Source of the DNA: Bacteroidales bacterium | GTDB lineage: Bacteria > Bacteroidota > Bacteroidia > Bacteroidales > WCHB1-69 | Length of the DNA stretch: 64,000 nucleotides | Assembly (NCBI GenBank): GCA_016290295.1 | Contig: JAEETJ010000010.1 | Coordinates: 1-64,000 of the forward strand | Direction of reading: 5' to 3' | Shown: piece by piece, positions 6,929 to 15,691 of the stretch | Position numbering within the stretch: the first letter of the stretch is position 1 | Layout of the letters: every line of letters begins with the position of its first letter | Made by a program: the position numbers and the translations under genes | The notes under the pieces: generated by a model | Told to the model about the DNA's origin: nothing | Databases searched by the model: none | The model's input: only the letters and a program-made list of their open reading frames with translations

Positions 6929-9907
6929 TTATTCTATAGTTATTTCATCAACGAAGATGTGGCTGTCGCCGCCGGCACCGAGATGCCAGTCGGGGAGCTT
7001 GCCGAAGGTCTTGGCTTTGATGCGGATGTAACGGCATTTGGCGTTTTTGCTCATTGTGAATTCCTGCACCTGTTCCTCATAGTTGTTGGCAGGGACTTGA
7101 TTGACGAAAGTGCCGTAAGGCTCGAAGTTTACGTTGTCTTCGGAAACTTCCACCGTCATAGAGGTCGGGAAGATAATCCATGCGCGGGTGTCTTGCAGGA
7201 AGCCTACGCTTACTTTGTGGATGTCTTTCACTTTCAGCAGGTCGATGGTGGCCTCGAAGTCCTTGCCCTGATAGCCTTGCCAGCCGCCTAAGCGGAAGTT
7301 GGTCTGGCCTCGGATGCCGTCTAACAAGGCATTGTCACCACCTGCCGAATACATTTCGGAATATTGGGAGTGCAGTATGATTTTCTTGTCCTGGGCAAAT
7401 TGGTAGAACTTGGCTTCGACAACGGGACTGTAACCTGTTGTTTCATTGTAGCTTACCGCTTTCACGGTGGTGTTTTCCGTGATGGTGACGGGACCAGTGT
7501 ATTCTAATCTGGAATTTCTGGCGGGTTCGGTGCCATCGGTGGTGAAGTAGATTTTATCGGTGGTAGCGGGATAAACCAGCTTGTTGTCACTGATTTGTGC
7601 AGGCTTGAACAGGCTGATGTTGAACGTCAGTTGGTCTTTGAAAGTCTGCCTCGGAGCGTTGATGCTGGGCACGATGGTGATGGTCGGCTCCAGTCGGTTC
7701 TCGGGCTGCTTGCCTTTGCCCACGCCCCATTTGGTGTTGGGCTTCGTGCTCATGACAAAGTTGAGCTGTCCTCCGTCTTTGATGTCCTCGAAAGTGATAT
7801 AGGATTTGTCGTATTTCTGGCCATTCAGCTTGGCGGACTGGATGTAGCAGGCGTTGCGGCTGCGGTTGGCGGCGGTGATGACAAACTGCTGGCCATTCTC
7901 CAAGTTGATGGTGACCTTGTCGAACATTGGACTGCCAATGATGTAGTGGTTGTCGCCGGGGCAAACAGGGTAGAAACCCATGGCACTGAGCACATACCAG
8001 GCGGACATCTGGCCGCAGTCCTCGTTACCGCACAGTCCGTCGGGTTGTGAGGTGTAAAGGCTGTGCATAATGCTGTCGGTCATGCGCTGGGTTTTCCAAG
8101 GCTTGCCGATGAAATTATACAGGTAGGCAGCATGGTGGCTGGGTTCGTTGCCATGGGCGTACTGTCCAATCAGACCTGTGACATCCACCTGCTCGCGACC
8201 AGAAGTGAGAGAACTTGTGCCGAAGAGGCTGTCCAATAAGCGTTCCGCAATAGCTGTTCCGCCCATCAAATCCACGTAGGTATTGAAATCATGGGGCACA
8301 TAGGTAGAGTACTGCCAGGAGTTGGCTTCAGTGAAGTGATTGTTGATTTCTTTGGGGTTGAATGGCAGCAGAAAACCACCGTTTGCTTTGGGATGCATGA
8401 AGCCATTGGCATCCATGATGTTTTTATAGAACTGAGACCTTTTGATAAATTCCTGATAGACATCGTCTTGTCCTATGGCTTTGGCGAATTGGGCGATGCA
8501 CCAGTCGTCGAAGGCATATTCCAAAGTTTTGGAAACGGATTCGTGCTCGTAATCGGAGGGAATGAAGCCGTATTTTGCATATTCTGGACGGCCCAGAAGA
8601 TTCAGCTTGGCACTGGCTACCATGGCATTGAGCATCTGGAGTTTCTCATAATCAGAATAATGGTCCAAAATGCCTTTCTGATAGGCGTCGTAAATGACGG
8701 GAATGCTGTGATAGCCAATCATGCACCAGGTTTCGTAAGCCGACAGTTCCCAAACGGGCAGCATGCCGCCTTGCTCATAATGGCGCATGAAAGTATATAC
8801 AAAATCGTCGGTGCGTTTGCGGTCGATGAGCGTCAGCAGCGGATGCAGGGCGCGGTAGGTGTCCCACAGGGAGAAAACGGTATAGACATTGTGCTCTTTG
8901 GCCTGATGGGTGATGCCATCCATGCCACGGTATTTTCCATCTACATCATTGAATAGATAAGGAGATGTAAAGCAATGATACAAAGCAGTATAGAAAACTT
9001 TCTTTAACTCAAGGTCATTGGTTTCTACCACGATTTTGTTGAGTTCTTCGTTCCAAATTTCGCGGGCTTGGTGATGGACTTTGTGAAAGTCGAAATCGGG
9101 AACCTCTTTCAGGTTCTTGTCGGCATCATTTAGGTTGAGGGCAGCAGCGGAAAGTGCCACTTTTACCACGACTTGCTTGGTGTTTTCAGCAAAATAGATG
9201 ATAGCCTTGCAGTTAGTGCCGGTGATGGCGTTGACTGAATCCACACGCTGGTCGTTCACATAAAATTCCACCTTAGTGATGGGTTGCGAGAACAGCATGG
9301 AAAAATTCAGCTTTTGGTGTTCGTTCCAAGCTCTTGAATCACGCAGACCTATAATTTTGTTTGCCTTGGCATCGTAGCTGATGACGCTGTTCAGCACCAT
9401 ATCACGGTGTTTCAGGTCGAGAATAACACCTTTGGCCATATTGTCGGTGGGGTAGGTATAGCGATGCACGCCTACATGCGGGGTGCAGGTCAGCTCTGCC
9501 TTCACTTTGTATTTGTCGAGCATAACCGAGTAATAACCAGGCTCTGCAATCTCTTTGCTATGAGAAAACTTGGAGCAGTACTCGCTGTTAATGACCGAGG
9601 CTTGGCCCGTGAAAGGCATCAGCAGGATGTCGCCGTAGTCGGAGCAACCAGTGCCGCTGAGGTGGGTGTGGCTGAAACCGTAAATCACATTGTCAGAGTA
9701 GTGGTAGGCCGAACAGCCGTCCCAGCCCTCCAGTCGGGTGTCAGGACTGAGCTGAACTCCGCCAAAGGGCACAATGGCGCCAGGGTAGGTGTGCCCGTGG
9801 AAATCTGTGCCCACCAAGGGGTTAACGTATTGGCATAAATTCTCCTGAGCGGAGGCAATTGCCCCTGCAAGGAGCATTGTAATCATTAAAACTGCAAGTC
9901 TTTTCAT
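6929..9907 (-). CDS. GH92 family alpha-mannosidase with accessory C-terminal domains
   Basis: GH92 enzymes are calcium-dependent exo-acting alpha-mannosidases, mostly alpha-1,2, that trim N-glycan or yeast mannan. The 992-residue protein has a signal peptide (cleavage near ASAQ, residue 21). The N-terminal sandwich domain starts YVNPLVGTDFHGHTYPGA; the catalytic barrel carries NEPSHHAAYLYNF and GNEDCGQMSAWYVLSAMGFYPVCPG, both family signatures. About 240 extra residues follow: a chitobiase C-terminal-like module (FTTDGTEPARNSRLEYTG) and a discoidin-like F5/8 domain ending at DEITIE. No susC/susD pair is nearby, so this is not in a typical polysaccharide utilisation locus. No T9SS tail is seen, so it is probably periplasmic. 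Confidence 0.95.
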   Translation of the reverse strand: MKRLAVLMITMLLAGAIASAQENLCQYVNPLVGTDFHGHTYPGAIVPFGGVQLSPDTRLEGWDGCSAYHYSDNVIYGFSHTHLSGTGCSDYGDILLMPFTGQASVINSEYCSKFSHSKEIAEPGYYSVMLDKYKVKAELTCTPHVGVHRYTYPTDNMAKGVILDLKHRDMVLNSVISYDAKANKIIGLRDSRAWNEHQKLNFSMLFSQPITKVEFYVNDQRVDSVNAITGTNCKAIIYFAENTKQVVVKVALSAAALNLNDADKNLKEVPDFDFHKVHHQAREIWNEELNKIVVETNDLELKKVFYTALYHCFTSPYLFNDVDGKYRGMDGITHQAKEHNVYTVFSLWDTYRALHPLLTLIDRKRTDDFVYTFMRHYEQGGMLPVWELSAYETWCMIGYHSIPVIYDAYQKGILDHYSDYEKLQMLNAMVASAKLNLLGRPEYAKYGFIPSDYEHESVSKTLEYAFDDWCIAQFAKAIGQDDVYQEFIKRSQFYKNIMDANGFMHPKANGGFLLPFNPKEINNHFTEANSWQYSTYVPHDFNTYVDLMGGTAIAERLLDSLFGTSSLTSGREQVDVTGLIGQYAHGNEPSHHAAYLYNFIGKPWKTQRMTDSIMHSLYTSQPDGLCGNEDCGQMSAWYVLSAMGFYPVCPGDNHYIIGSPMFDKVTINLENGQQFVITAANRSRNACYIQSAKLNGQKYDKSYITFEDIKDGGQLNFVMSTKPNTKWGVGKGKQPENRLEPTITIVPSINAPRQTFKDQLTFNISLFKPAQISDNKLVYPATTDKIYFTTDGTEPARNSRLEYTGPVTITENTTVKAVSYNETTGYSPVVEAKFYQFAQDKKIILHSQYSEMYSAGGDNALLDGIRGQTNFRLGGWQGYQGKDFEATIDLLKVKDIHKVSVGFLQDTRAWIIFPTSMTVEVSEDNVNFEPYGTFVNQVPANNYEEQVQEFTMSKNAKCRYIRIKAKTFGKLPDWHLGAGGDSHIFVDEITIE

Positions 9908-9973
9908 TATCTGGGAATTTTATTGTTTAGTTCTTTCTTTTTTAATGTACGGCTTTGCCGTGATGTTTATGTC

Positions 9974-10096
9974 ACTACCCCGGCCTTCGGCCACCCGTTG
10001 GGGGCTTCGCCCCATTTCTCCTCCTCGTTCGGCATAGCCAAAGCAAGCTTTGTCTCTGCACTTACTCCTTCGTCGAATCTAGCAGAAGGGGAATTC
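9974..10096. repeat. Expanded REP-like element downstream of recQ
   Basis: Begins ACTACCCCGGCCTTCGGC and ends AGAAGGGGAATT, the same borders as the complement of 361-402, but with about 75 extra bases inside. It contains the hairpins GGCC-TTC-GGCC (9982-9992) and GGGGC-TTC-GCCCC. It fills much of the 203-base gap between the GH92 gene and recQ. Confidence 0.55.
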
Positions 10097-10100
10097 TTAA

Positions 10101-10149
10101 TTGTCAATTGTCAACTATCAACTGTCAACTCTCTATTGTCTATCATCCA
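10101..10149. repeat. 7-bp tandem array forming the end of recQ
   Basis: Phased units TTGTCAA, TTGTCAA, CTATCAA, CTGTCAA, then decaying units to 10149. The recQ stop codon (10111-10113) and its last nine or so codons lie inside the array. Confidence 0.8.
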
Positions 10150-12009
10150 TCGCACAACCTTTACCACCTTTTCTTGGGGGTGGTTTTCGGAGGCTTTGAA
10201 AATAAGGGCCTTAAGGTCTTTAGTTCCTGTGTTAGCTAATCTTTTTACTTCAGTGCTAATTTCTTTAAAGTCTTTGTTTTCAAGTTCTTCTTTGTGCACT
10301 TTTAGGCAGACATCGCATTTGCCGCAGGCGGGACTTTTGTGTTCGCCGAAATAGGCCAAAAGCAACTGGCTACGACAGCTGTCTTCGCATTGAACGAAGT
10401 GCAAAACCTCTTCCAAACGCTTCTTAGCCACTTCTTTGCGGCGTTTGTATATGTCGGGACTGAAGTACAGGTAATCCTCGTCTACTCTCGGGGTGAGGAA
10501 GGTGATAAGTGCCTGTTCGGTTTTGGGCGAATAGCTCCAAAGTCCCATGCGGGCCAGCTTATGGAGCAAGCTGACGGTCTCTTCCTCGCTGATGCCGGCT
10601 CTTTGAGCAATTTCAGCCTCGTCTATTTTGACATAGCGGGTGAAAAGTCCACTGTAAGAACGCAAAATCAGCTTGACAAACTCGTCGTATTCAGGATTTT
10701 TCTCTTCAAAAATTGTCAACCTTTCCCCGCCGATGCTCATGCTGAGCTGTGATGTGCTTTTGCCGTCTTCGCTAAGAAAAACCATGCCCATCTTTTCCAA
10801 AAACTTGATGGAGTTGTAAATGGCCACCATGTTCATAGCGGCGGGTTTCAGCAGTTCACCGATACGGAAGGGAAAAGTACGGCCAGCCCCGTCGCCAAGG
10901 GCAATGTTATAATGGTTGCACAATATATTATATACCTTGCGGATGTCCTCAATGGGTGGGAAGGTCAGTTCGAAGTTGCGTTTCAGCTCGCGGATGTCGG
11001 CATCGTCGTAGAGCATGATGGCCACGGACTCTTTTTCGTCGCGGCCTCCGCGTCCAGCCTCCTGGAAATAGCCTTCCAGCGTGTCGGGGATGTCAATGTG
11101 GATGACAAAACGCACGTCGGGCTTGTCTATGCCCATGCCGAAAGCGTTGGTGGACACGATAACGCGGGTCTGGTCCTGCATCCATTCATTCTGCTTGCGA
11201 TCGCGGGTGGCGCTGTCGAGGCCGGCATGGTAGAAGTCTGCGGCGATACCGTTGCGTTGCAGAAATTCGGCGGTTTCTTGCGTCTTGCGGCGGTTGCGCA
11301 CATACACGATGCCTGTGCCGGGGTAGCGTTGCATGATGCGCAGCATTCGATTGTTCTTATCTTCTTCTTTTACAACATAATAGGTCAGGTTGTCTCGTTT
11401 GAAACTTTTCTGAAAAACATTATATTGTGGAAAATGAAGCTTGTCTTGGATGTCTTTCACCACTTCGGGAGTGGCGGTGGCGGTCAACGCAAGCACTGGC
11501 ACCTTCGGGAAAAACTGGCGTATTTCAGCGATCTCGAGGTAGGGTGGGCGGAAGTCGTAACCCCATTGAGAGATGCAGTGCGACTCGTCCACGGCAATCA
11601 GTCCGACATGCAGATGCGACAGCGTAGCCCGGAAATTGTCGGTCTTGAGGCGCTCGGGCGATACGTACAGAAACTTGAATTCCGGGTCGAAGGCGCAGTT
11701 GTTGAGCACCAGTTCAATCTCGTGTTTGCTCATGCCGGAATACAGAGCCGCGGCTTTGATATGGCGTTTCTTCAGGTTGGCCACTTGGTCCTTCATCAGG
11801 GCAATGAGTGGCGAAATGACGATGCACAGTCCGTCGAGAGCGAGGCCGGGCACTTGGAAACAGATGGACTTGCCGCCGCCGGTGGGCAGCAGGGCCAGGG
11901 TGTCGCGACCGTTCATCACTGACAGGATAATGTCCTCCTGCAGCGGCCTGAAACTGTCGTAACCCCAGTGGTCTTTCAGTATTTTATGTATCTGTTCCTG
12001 CTTGGTCAT
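10111..12009 (-). CDS. recQ: RecQ-family ATP-dependent DNA helicase, short form
   Basis: A 3'-5' superfamily 2 DNA helicase that works in recombination and fork repair. Walker A LLPTGGGKS (about residues 39-47), the DESHCISQWGYDFRPPY block (motif II and the aromatic-rich loop), TATATPEV, STNAFGMGIDKPDVRFVIH and QEAGRGGRD are all present. The zinc-binding cysteines are seen in CRSQLLLAYFG and CGKCDVC. At 632 residues it lacks an HRDC domain and any long winged-helix extension; such short RecQs coexist with full-length ones in Bacteroidota. The last residues, ELTVDS, are encoded by a 7-bp tandem repeat, so the C-terminus has been rewritten by the repeat. Six bases separate it from hipT upstream; co-transcription is possible. 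Confidence 0.95.
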   Translation of the reverse strand: MTKQEQIHKILKDHWGYDSFRPLQEDIILSVMNGRDTLALLPTGGGKSICFQVPGLALDGLCIVISPLIALMKDQVANLKKRHIKAAALYSGMSKHEIELVLNNCAFDPEFKFLYVSPERLKTDNFRATLSHLHVGLIAVDESHCISQWGYDFRPPYLEIAEIRQFFPKVPVLALTATATPEVVKDIQDKLHFPQYNVFQKSFKRDNLTYYVVKEEDKNNRMLRIMQRYPGTGIVYVRNRRKTQETAEFLQRNGIAADFYHAGLDSATRDRKQNEWMQDQTRVIVSTNAFGMGIDKPDVRFVIHIDIPDTLEGYFQEAGRGGRDEKESVAIMLYDDADIRELKRNFELTFPPIEDIRKVYNILCNHYNIALGDGAGRTFPFRIGELLKPAAMNMVAIYNSIKFLEKMGMVFLSEDGKSTSQLSMSIGGERLTIFEEKNPEYDEFVKLILRSYSGLFTRYVKIDEAEIAQRAGISEEETVSLLHKLARMGLWSYSPKTEQALITFLTPRVDEDYLYFSPDIYKRRKEVAKKRLEEVLHFVQCEDSCRSQLLLAYFGEHKSPACGKCDVCLKVHKEELENKDFKEISTEVKRLANTGTKDLKALIFKASENHPQEKVVKVVRWMIDNRELTVDS

Positions 12010-12015
12010 TCGCTT

Positions 12016-12957
12016 TTATTTATTGAATAAGCGGTTCAGTCTGGCAGTAATCATTTGGTTATAGCCGTCTTTCATTGTTTGAGGAAGAAAAGAACGTTCA
12101 ATCCAGTCATGCCAAGGCTCTGTTGAGGCTTGGAATTTCTTCAGGATGTTTTGGACTACTTTTTCGTCCAAACCGCTGTTAATCATAGTGCTTGTGAAAT
12201 CCTGTTGCTTTATTTTTTTCTTTTTTGCATTTAGTGTTAAGGCCAATTCTTCTGTATCCGAAGGCATCACCAGTAGTGTGTTTAGCAAGTCATAGGCGGG
12301 TGTAAGTTGATAATTGCCAGGAATGGGACTGTATAGAGAGAAGTTCTTCAGATGCATATCGCTGTTTCCTGTTATCCACGAGAAAAGCACAACTTCCCAA
12401 AATCGTGCAAGGTCAAGTTTTGGGGCCGAAGAATAGTGTAAAATCAGTTTGGCGATTTGCTCATGCGAACCTCTGTATTTATGTTCGGTTAGTTTTTCAG
12501 AAAGTTGACAGAAGTCCTCCATTGGTATTTTTTCTCCTTTTGCAGTTCTGTCTATACGACGTGTCAGATAGCATAGTTTTCCATCTGCGAAGCGTACAAG
12601 AGTATGGGGAACAACTTGAATTTTGGCTACTTCAGCCAGATGCATAGTCAGATCCTCCAACTCTGGTAGGTTCGGGTAGAGTTCCGTCTGAGGTTTGAGA
12701 ATAAATCGTCCCCACAATCCAACAATGGTGAATCGTGACTCGTGTTGCAGTTTTTCAATATCCATAGACAATTTTGCCTGCACTCCCGTCACGGTAGTTT
12801 GGCTGCGTACCACCTCTTTGGCCAGTTCTTTGATTTGTGTATGACGATAGGGCAACCCTGGAACATCGTTTGTGCCAAAAAAACGCTTTGCACACTGGGG
12901 ATGATAATCCACCATCCCTTCATCTAATTGCTGATAACAACACAAACACTTAGCCAT
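12016..12957 (-). CDS. hipT: HipT-like serine/threonine kinase toxin (HipA core, split system)
   Basis: This 313-residue protein is a HipA-type kinase that lacks the N-terminal subdomain, which is encoded separately by the gene just upstream. Family features: GVQAKLS (about residues 59-65), FILKPQTE with the ATP-binding lysine, GNSDMHLKNFSLY (catalytic loop with Asp and Asn) and PAYDLLNT (metal-binding Asp). An additional N-terminal CLCC...HPQC cluster (residues 4-21) looks like a small zinc knuckle, a feature I associate with Bacteroidota HipA proteins. In the characterised E. coli HipBST, HipT phosphorylates tryptophanyl-tRNA synthetase and HipS is the antitoxin; the target here is unknown. 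It starts 3 bases after hipS. Confidence 0.88.
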   Translation of the reverse strand: MAKCLCCYQQLDEGMVDYHPQCAKRFFGTNDVPGLPYRHTQIKELAKEVVRSQTTVTGVQAKLSMDIEKLQHESRFTIVGLWGRFILKPQTELYPNLPELEDLTMHLAEVAKIQVVPHTLVRFADGKLCYLTRRIDRTAKGEKIPMEDFCQLSEKLTEHKYRGSHEQIAKLILHYSSAPKLDLARFWEVVLFSWITGNSDMHLKNFSLYSPIPGNYQLTPAYDLLNTLLVMPSDTEELALTLNAKKKKIKQQDFTSTMINSGLDEKVVQNILKKFQASTEPWHDWIERSFLPQTMKDGYNQMITARLNRLFNK

Positions 12958-12960
12958 ATC

Positions 12961-13290
12961 TTACTGATTTTTGGAATTTGAAATATCCACGATGCTTACT
13001 GCCCCAATGCAGTCTTTGCAGCATGCCAGCAGCAGCGACATTCGGTCTCCCGGGTTGATTTTCCAGTTGTTTTGAGCGATGTCCAACAGCCATCCTTCGG
13101 GAACAAGTCCGTCAAAGAAGGGGAATAGAATATTGCTTGTAAAAGGTTTTGTCTGCAGAGGCAATGTCAAGCTGATGGGGGTGTTGTTTCCCGCAACATA
13201 CGTTTCCGAATAGGCAAATGTATATCCGTTGACATCCTCTGTAAGGATGCCCGCTAGTTGGTCTTGGAAATATACTTCCGCTTGTTTCAC
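12961..13290 (-). CDS. hipS: HipS-like antitoxin (detached HipA N-terminal subdomain)
   Basis: A 109-residue protein corresponding to the N-subdomain 1 of full-length HipA: YFQDQLAGILTED at the start, then PISLTLPLQ, LFPFFDGLVPEGWLL and GDRMSLLLACCKDCIGAVSI. In known HipBST systems this small protein, not HipB, neutralises the kinase. The start is a GTG at 13288-13290 that overlaps the hipB TGA stop by four bases (GTGA), so translation is coupled to hipB. Confidence 0.87.
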   Translation of the reverse strand: MKQAEVYFQDQLAGILTEDVNGYTFAYSETYVAGNNTPISLTLPLQTKPFTSNILFPFFDGLVPEGWLLDIAQNNWKINPGDRMSLLLACCKDCIGAVSIVDISNSKNQ

Positions 13291-13502
13291 AACTCACCCC
13301 TTTCCATTTTTACAGGAGCTAATTCCGCACCAAACATATTCAACACTTGGTTCACCTTATCCATCCGTAAAGTGGGTTTTCCCTGTTCTAAATCGCGGAC
13401 AAAGCGCAAGCCCACGCCGGATCTTTCTGACAGATCTATCTGGTTAAGATGATACATTTTGCGTTGCTCTTTTACAAACTTCGATAATTTTGTTTCGCTC
13501 AT
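13287..13502 (-). CDS. hipB: HipB-like XRE-family DNA-binding protein
   Basis: A 71-residue XRE-type helix-turn-helix protein: FVKEQRKMYHLNQIDLSERSG is the first half of the motif, followed by VGLRFVRDLEQGKPTLRMDKVNQVLNMFG. This is the usual length for HipB. As first gene of the operon it should repress its own promoter by binding the three palindromes at 13505-13607 and probably recruits HipS and HipT for stronger repression. The ATG is at 13500-13502, directly beside the nearest palindrome. Confidence 0.9.
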   Translation of the reverse strand: MSETKLSKFVKEQRKMYHLNQIDLSERSGVGLRFVRDLEQGKPTLRMDKVNQVLNMFGAELAPVKMERGEL

Positions 13503-13504
13503 AA

Positions 13505-13607
13505 TTTATATTCTTTCGGGTATAAAACTATTGAAAATTATTATTTTATATCGTATCGGGTATAAAGTTGGTATTTTTAGAGCTGTTTATACCTTTTCGG
13601 GTGCAAA
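13505..13607. promoter_or_regulatory. Three phased operator-like palindromes upstream of hipB
   Basis: Three 22-bp imperfect inverted repeats fit TTTATAYY-N6-GGTATAAA: 13505-13526, 13545-13566 and 13586-13607 (the third ends GGTGCAAA). Their starts are 40 and 41 bases apart, about four DNA turns, so all three face the same side of the helix. The distal copy overlaps the -7 box of the hipB promoter. This layout suits a cooperative dimeric repressor. Confidence 0.75.
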
Positions 13608-13611
13608 GATA
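13604..13611 (-). promoter_or_regulatory. -7 promoter box for hipB-hipS-hipT
   Basis: Minus strand reads TATCTTTG, a perfect TAnnTTTG box overlapping the distal operator copy. The other two palindromes would lie in the transcribed leader. Confidence 0.65.
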
Positions 13612-13675
13612 ATAAAAAATCTTATTGCCACCGACATGAAAATAACCATACTTCAATAAATAATCACCATTCATT

Positions 13676-13707
13676 TGCTAATTTACTCATTAACTAATTT
13701 GCTAATT
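13676..13707. repeat. 8-bp tandem array
   Basis: Four phased octamers: TGCTAATT, TACTCATT, AACTAATT, TGCTAATT. It provides the TTTG of the next promoter. Confidence 0.7.
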
Positions 13708-13726
13708 GATAATTTTTGTATTTTTG
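13698..13726 (+). promoter_or_regulatory. Promoter for the UDP-xylose synthase gene
   Basis: TTTG at 13698-13701 and TATTTTTG at 13719-13726, with a 17-base spacer that is slightly short of the usual 19-21. The -7 box lies 23 bases before the ATG. Confidence 0.6.
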
Positions 13727-13749
13727 CTCTTTTAAGTAAGGAATAGAAA

Positions 13750-14682
13750 ATGAAAAAAATATTGGTGACCGGGGGTGCCGGTTTTTTGGGCTCGCATCTG
13801 TGCGAAAGACTGCTGAAAGAAGGAAATGATGTGATCTGCCTCGACAATTATTTCACGGGTAGCAAAAGGAACATAGTTCATCTGATGGGCAATCCGTATT
13901 TTGAGGTGATCCGCCATGATATAACAGACCCATTTGATATAGAGGCAGATGAGATATATAATTTGGCATGTCCCGCCTCTCCTGTGCATTACCAATATGA
14001 TCCCATTAAGACCATCAATACCTCGGTGGTGGGTGCCGTGAACATGTTGGAACTGGCCAACCGCAACGGAGCTAAGATTTTGCAGGCTTCCACGAGCGAG
14101 GTCTATGGTGATCCCTTTGTGCATCCGCAACCTGAGGAGTACTGGGGTAATGTGAATCCCATCGGTATTCGCTCATGTTATGATGAGGGCAAGCGCTGTG
14201 CTGAAACCCTATTCTTTGACTATCACCGACAGAACAAGGTGAGAATCAAGGTGGTACGAATTTTCAATACCTACGGTCCCCGCATGTTGCCCGACGACGG
14301 CAGGGTAGTGTCCAATTTTATTGTGCAGGCTTTGAAAAATGAGGATATCACCATTTACGGTACCGGAGAACAAACCCGTAGCTTTTGCTATTGCGAAGAC
14401 ATGATTGATGGTATTATCAGGATGATGCATACTGCTGATGAGGTAACGGGTCCGATTAATCTTGGAAATCCTAAAGAATTTACCATCAAACAGTTGGCGG
14501 AATTGGTGGTAGAATTGACGGGTTCAAAATCCAAAATCATTTACCATCCGGCGGTGCAGGACGATCCGCAGCAACGCCAGCCCATCATCGACAAGGCCAA
14601 AGAAATATTGAACTGGCAACCCACTGTTGAGCTAAGGGAAGGGTTAGAGCGGACGATAGCGTATTTCAGGGGGATAATATAA
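13750..14682 (+). CDS. UDP-glucuronate decarboxylase (UDP-xylose synthase)
   Basis: An extended SDR enzyme of 310 residues that converts UDP-glucuronate to UDP-xylose through an NAD-bound 4-keto intermediate. The Rossmann motif [11 protein letters not shown] is at residues 7-17. [23 protein letters not shown], the catalytic CYDEGKR (Tyr-x-x-x-Lys), [10 protein letters not shown] and DGRVVSNFI closely follow the UXS family, which is easy to tell from other sugar epimerases by the SYDEGKR-type active site. It has its own promoter and ends 2 bases before a convergent glycosyltransferase gene. The UDP-xylose could feed a surface glycan; no UDP-glucose dehydrogenase is in the window. Confidence 0.95.
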   Translation: MKKILVTGGAGFLGSHLCERLLKEGNDVICLDNYFTGSKRNIVHLMGNPYFEVIRHDITDPFDIEADEIYNLACPASPVHYQYDPIKTINTSVVGAVNMLELANRNGAKILQASTSEVYGDPFVHPQPEEYWGNVNPIGIRSCYDEGKRCAETLFFDYHRQNKVRIKVVRIFNTYGPRMLPDDGRVVSNFIVQALKNEDITIYGTGEQTRSFCYCEDMIDGIIRMMHTADEVTGPINLGNPKEFTIKQLAELVVELTGSKSKIIYHPAVQDDPQQRQPIIDKAKEILNWQPTVELREGLERTIAYFRGII

Positions 14683-14683
14683 G

Positions 14684-15676
14684 TTACTTGTAGAAATTTT
14701 TCTTGTAAGCTTCAAACTCGTCTTGTCTTAGAATAAGTCTTCTCCACACGGCTCTTAGAAATCCTGTGCCATAGCCTGTTAGCTGCACAAAAGAAGCAAC
14801 GATGGATAACAAGCCGATCTTGATACTTTTCTCTTTTATGGTAGCATCAAAGAAAATAAGTAGCATGTAAATTGCAATGGGGAGTAATGCCCATGGCCAA
14901 AACAGTGACAGAATCAGCAAAAACAATAAACCTAAAGTGAAACAGGCAGGGAGTAAATGCACAAGTTTCAGTGATTTTGGATGCCGTTTGTAGAGGTTGA
15001 TACGTGCGATTCCGGAATTATGAACTTGTTTGAAAAATTTACGAAAGTCTGTGCGGCGTTTATGGTAAACCCATGCATCGGGAAATAATCGACAGCTGTA
15101 TCCATTGTCGAAAATTCTGATGCTCAAATCAATATCTTCTCCAAATCTCATTTTGGAAAAACCTCCCAATGCGTCGAATGCATCTTTTCTAATACCCAAA
15201 TTAAAGCTTCTTGGATAGAATTTATCCAGTTTTTTCTTTCCTCCTCTAATTCCTCCGGTGGTAAAAAAGGAGGTCATCGCATAGCTGATGGCTTTCTGTA
15301 CAGGGGTAAAGGATTCATGGGCACGATCCGGGCCTCCGAAGGCGTCGCAAGGGTTGTTTTGTAGTTCATCATGTACATTTTTCAGATAATCTGGCGGCAA
15401 AATACAATCAGAATCTAAAATGATCAGATACTCTCCGTTACTTTTGCCACTTCCATAATTACGTGTTTCACCAGGCCCTGAATTTTCTTTGTAATAATAT
15501 TTTACGTTAAGCGTGTCTTGGTATCGTTGAACGACCTCTTCACATTTTACAGTCGAACCATCTTCTACAATAATTACTTCGAAATCTGAAAGAGACTGTT
15601 TTGAGATGCTTTCAAGCAGTTCTTCCACTTCGTTTGGACGATTGAATACGGGAACAATAATAGAAAAATAGCACAT
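14684..15676 (-). CDS. Family 2 glycosyltransferase with C-terminal membrane segments
   Basis: A GT-A fold transferase of 330 residues. The N-terminal SIIVPVFNRPNEVEELLESI, EVIIVEDGS, GPGETRNYG and the metal-binding LILDSDC are standard GT2 blocks. MRFGEDIDLSIRI is the acceptor-side ED motif. Two hydrophobic segments near residues 240-280 and another near 290-310 anchor it to the inner membrane. It is the last gene of the leftward gmd-fcl-GT2-GT2 group, 15 bases after the preceding gene. Donor sugar unknown; GDP-fucose from gmd/fcl is a reasonable guess. Confidence 0.88.
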   Translation of the reverse strand: MCYFSIIVPVFNRPNEVEELLESISKQSLSDFEVIIVEDGSTVKCEEVVQRYQDTLNVKYYYKENSGPGETRNYGSGKSNGEYLIILDSDCILPPDYLKNVHDELQNNPCDAFGGPDRAHESFTPVQKAISYAMTSFFTTGGIRGGKKKLDKFYPRSFNLGIRKDAFDALGGFSKMRFGEDIDLSIRIFDNGYSCRLFPDAWVYHKRRTDFRKFFKQVHNSGIARINLYKRHPKSLKLVHLLPACFTLGLLFLLILSLFWPWALLPIAIYMLLIFFDATIKEKSIKIGLLSIVASFVQLTGYGTGFLRAVWRRLILRQDEFEAYKKNFYK

Positions 15677-15691
15677 ATTTGGTTGATGGGA

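Noticed and set aside
10912..11922. 336-codon open frame antisense to recQ
   Set aside because: It overlaps a clear RecQ helicase; its translation has no recognisable family or promoter. Long antisense frames are common shadows in G+C-rich coding stretches.
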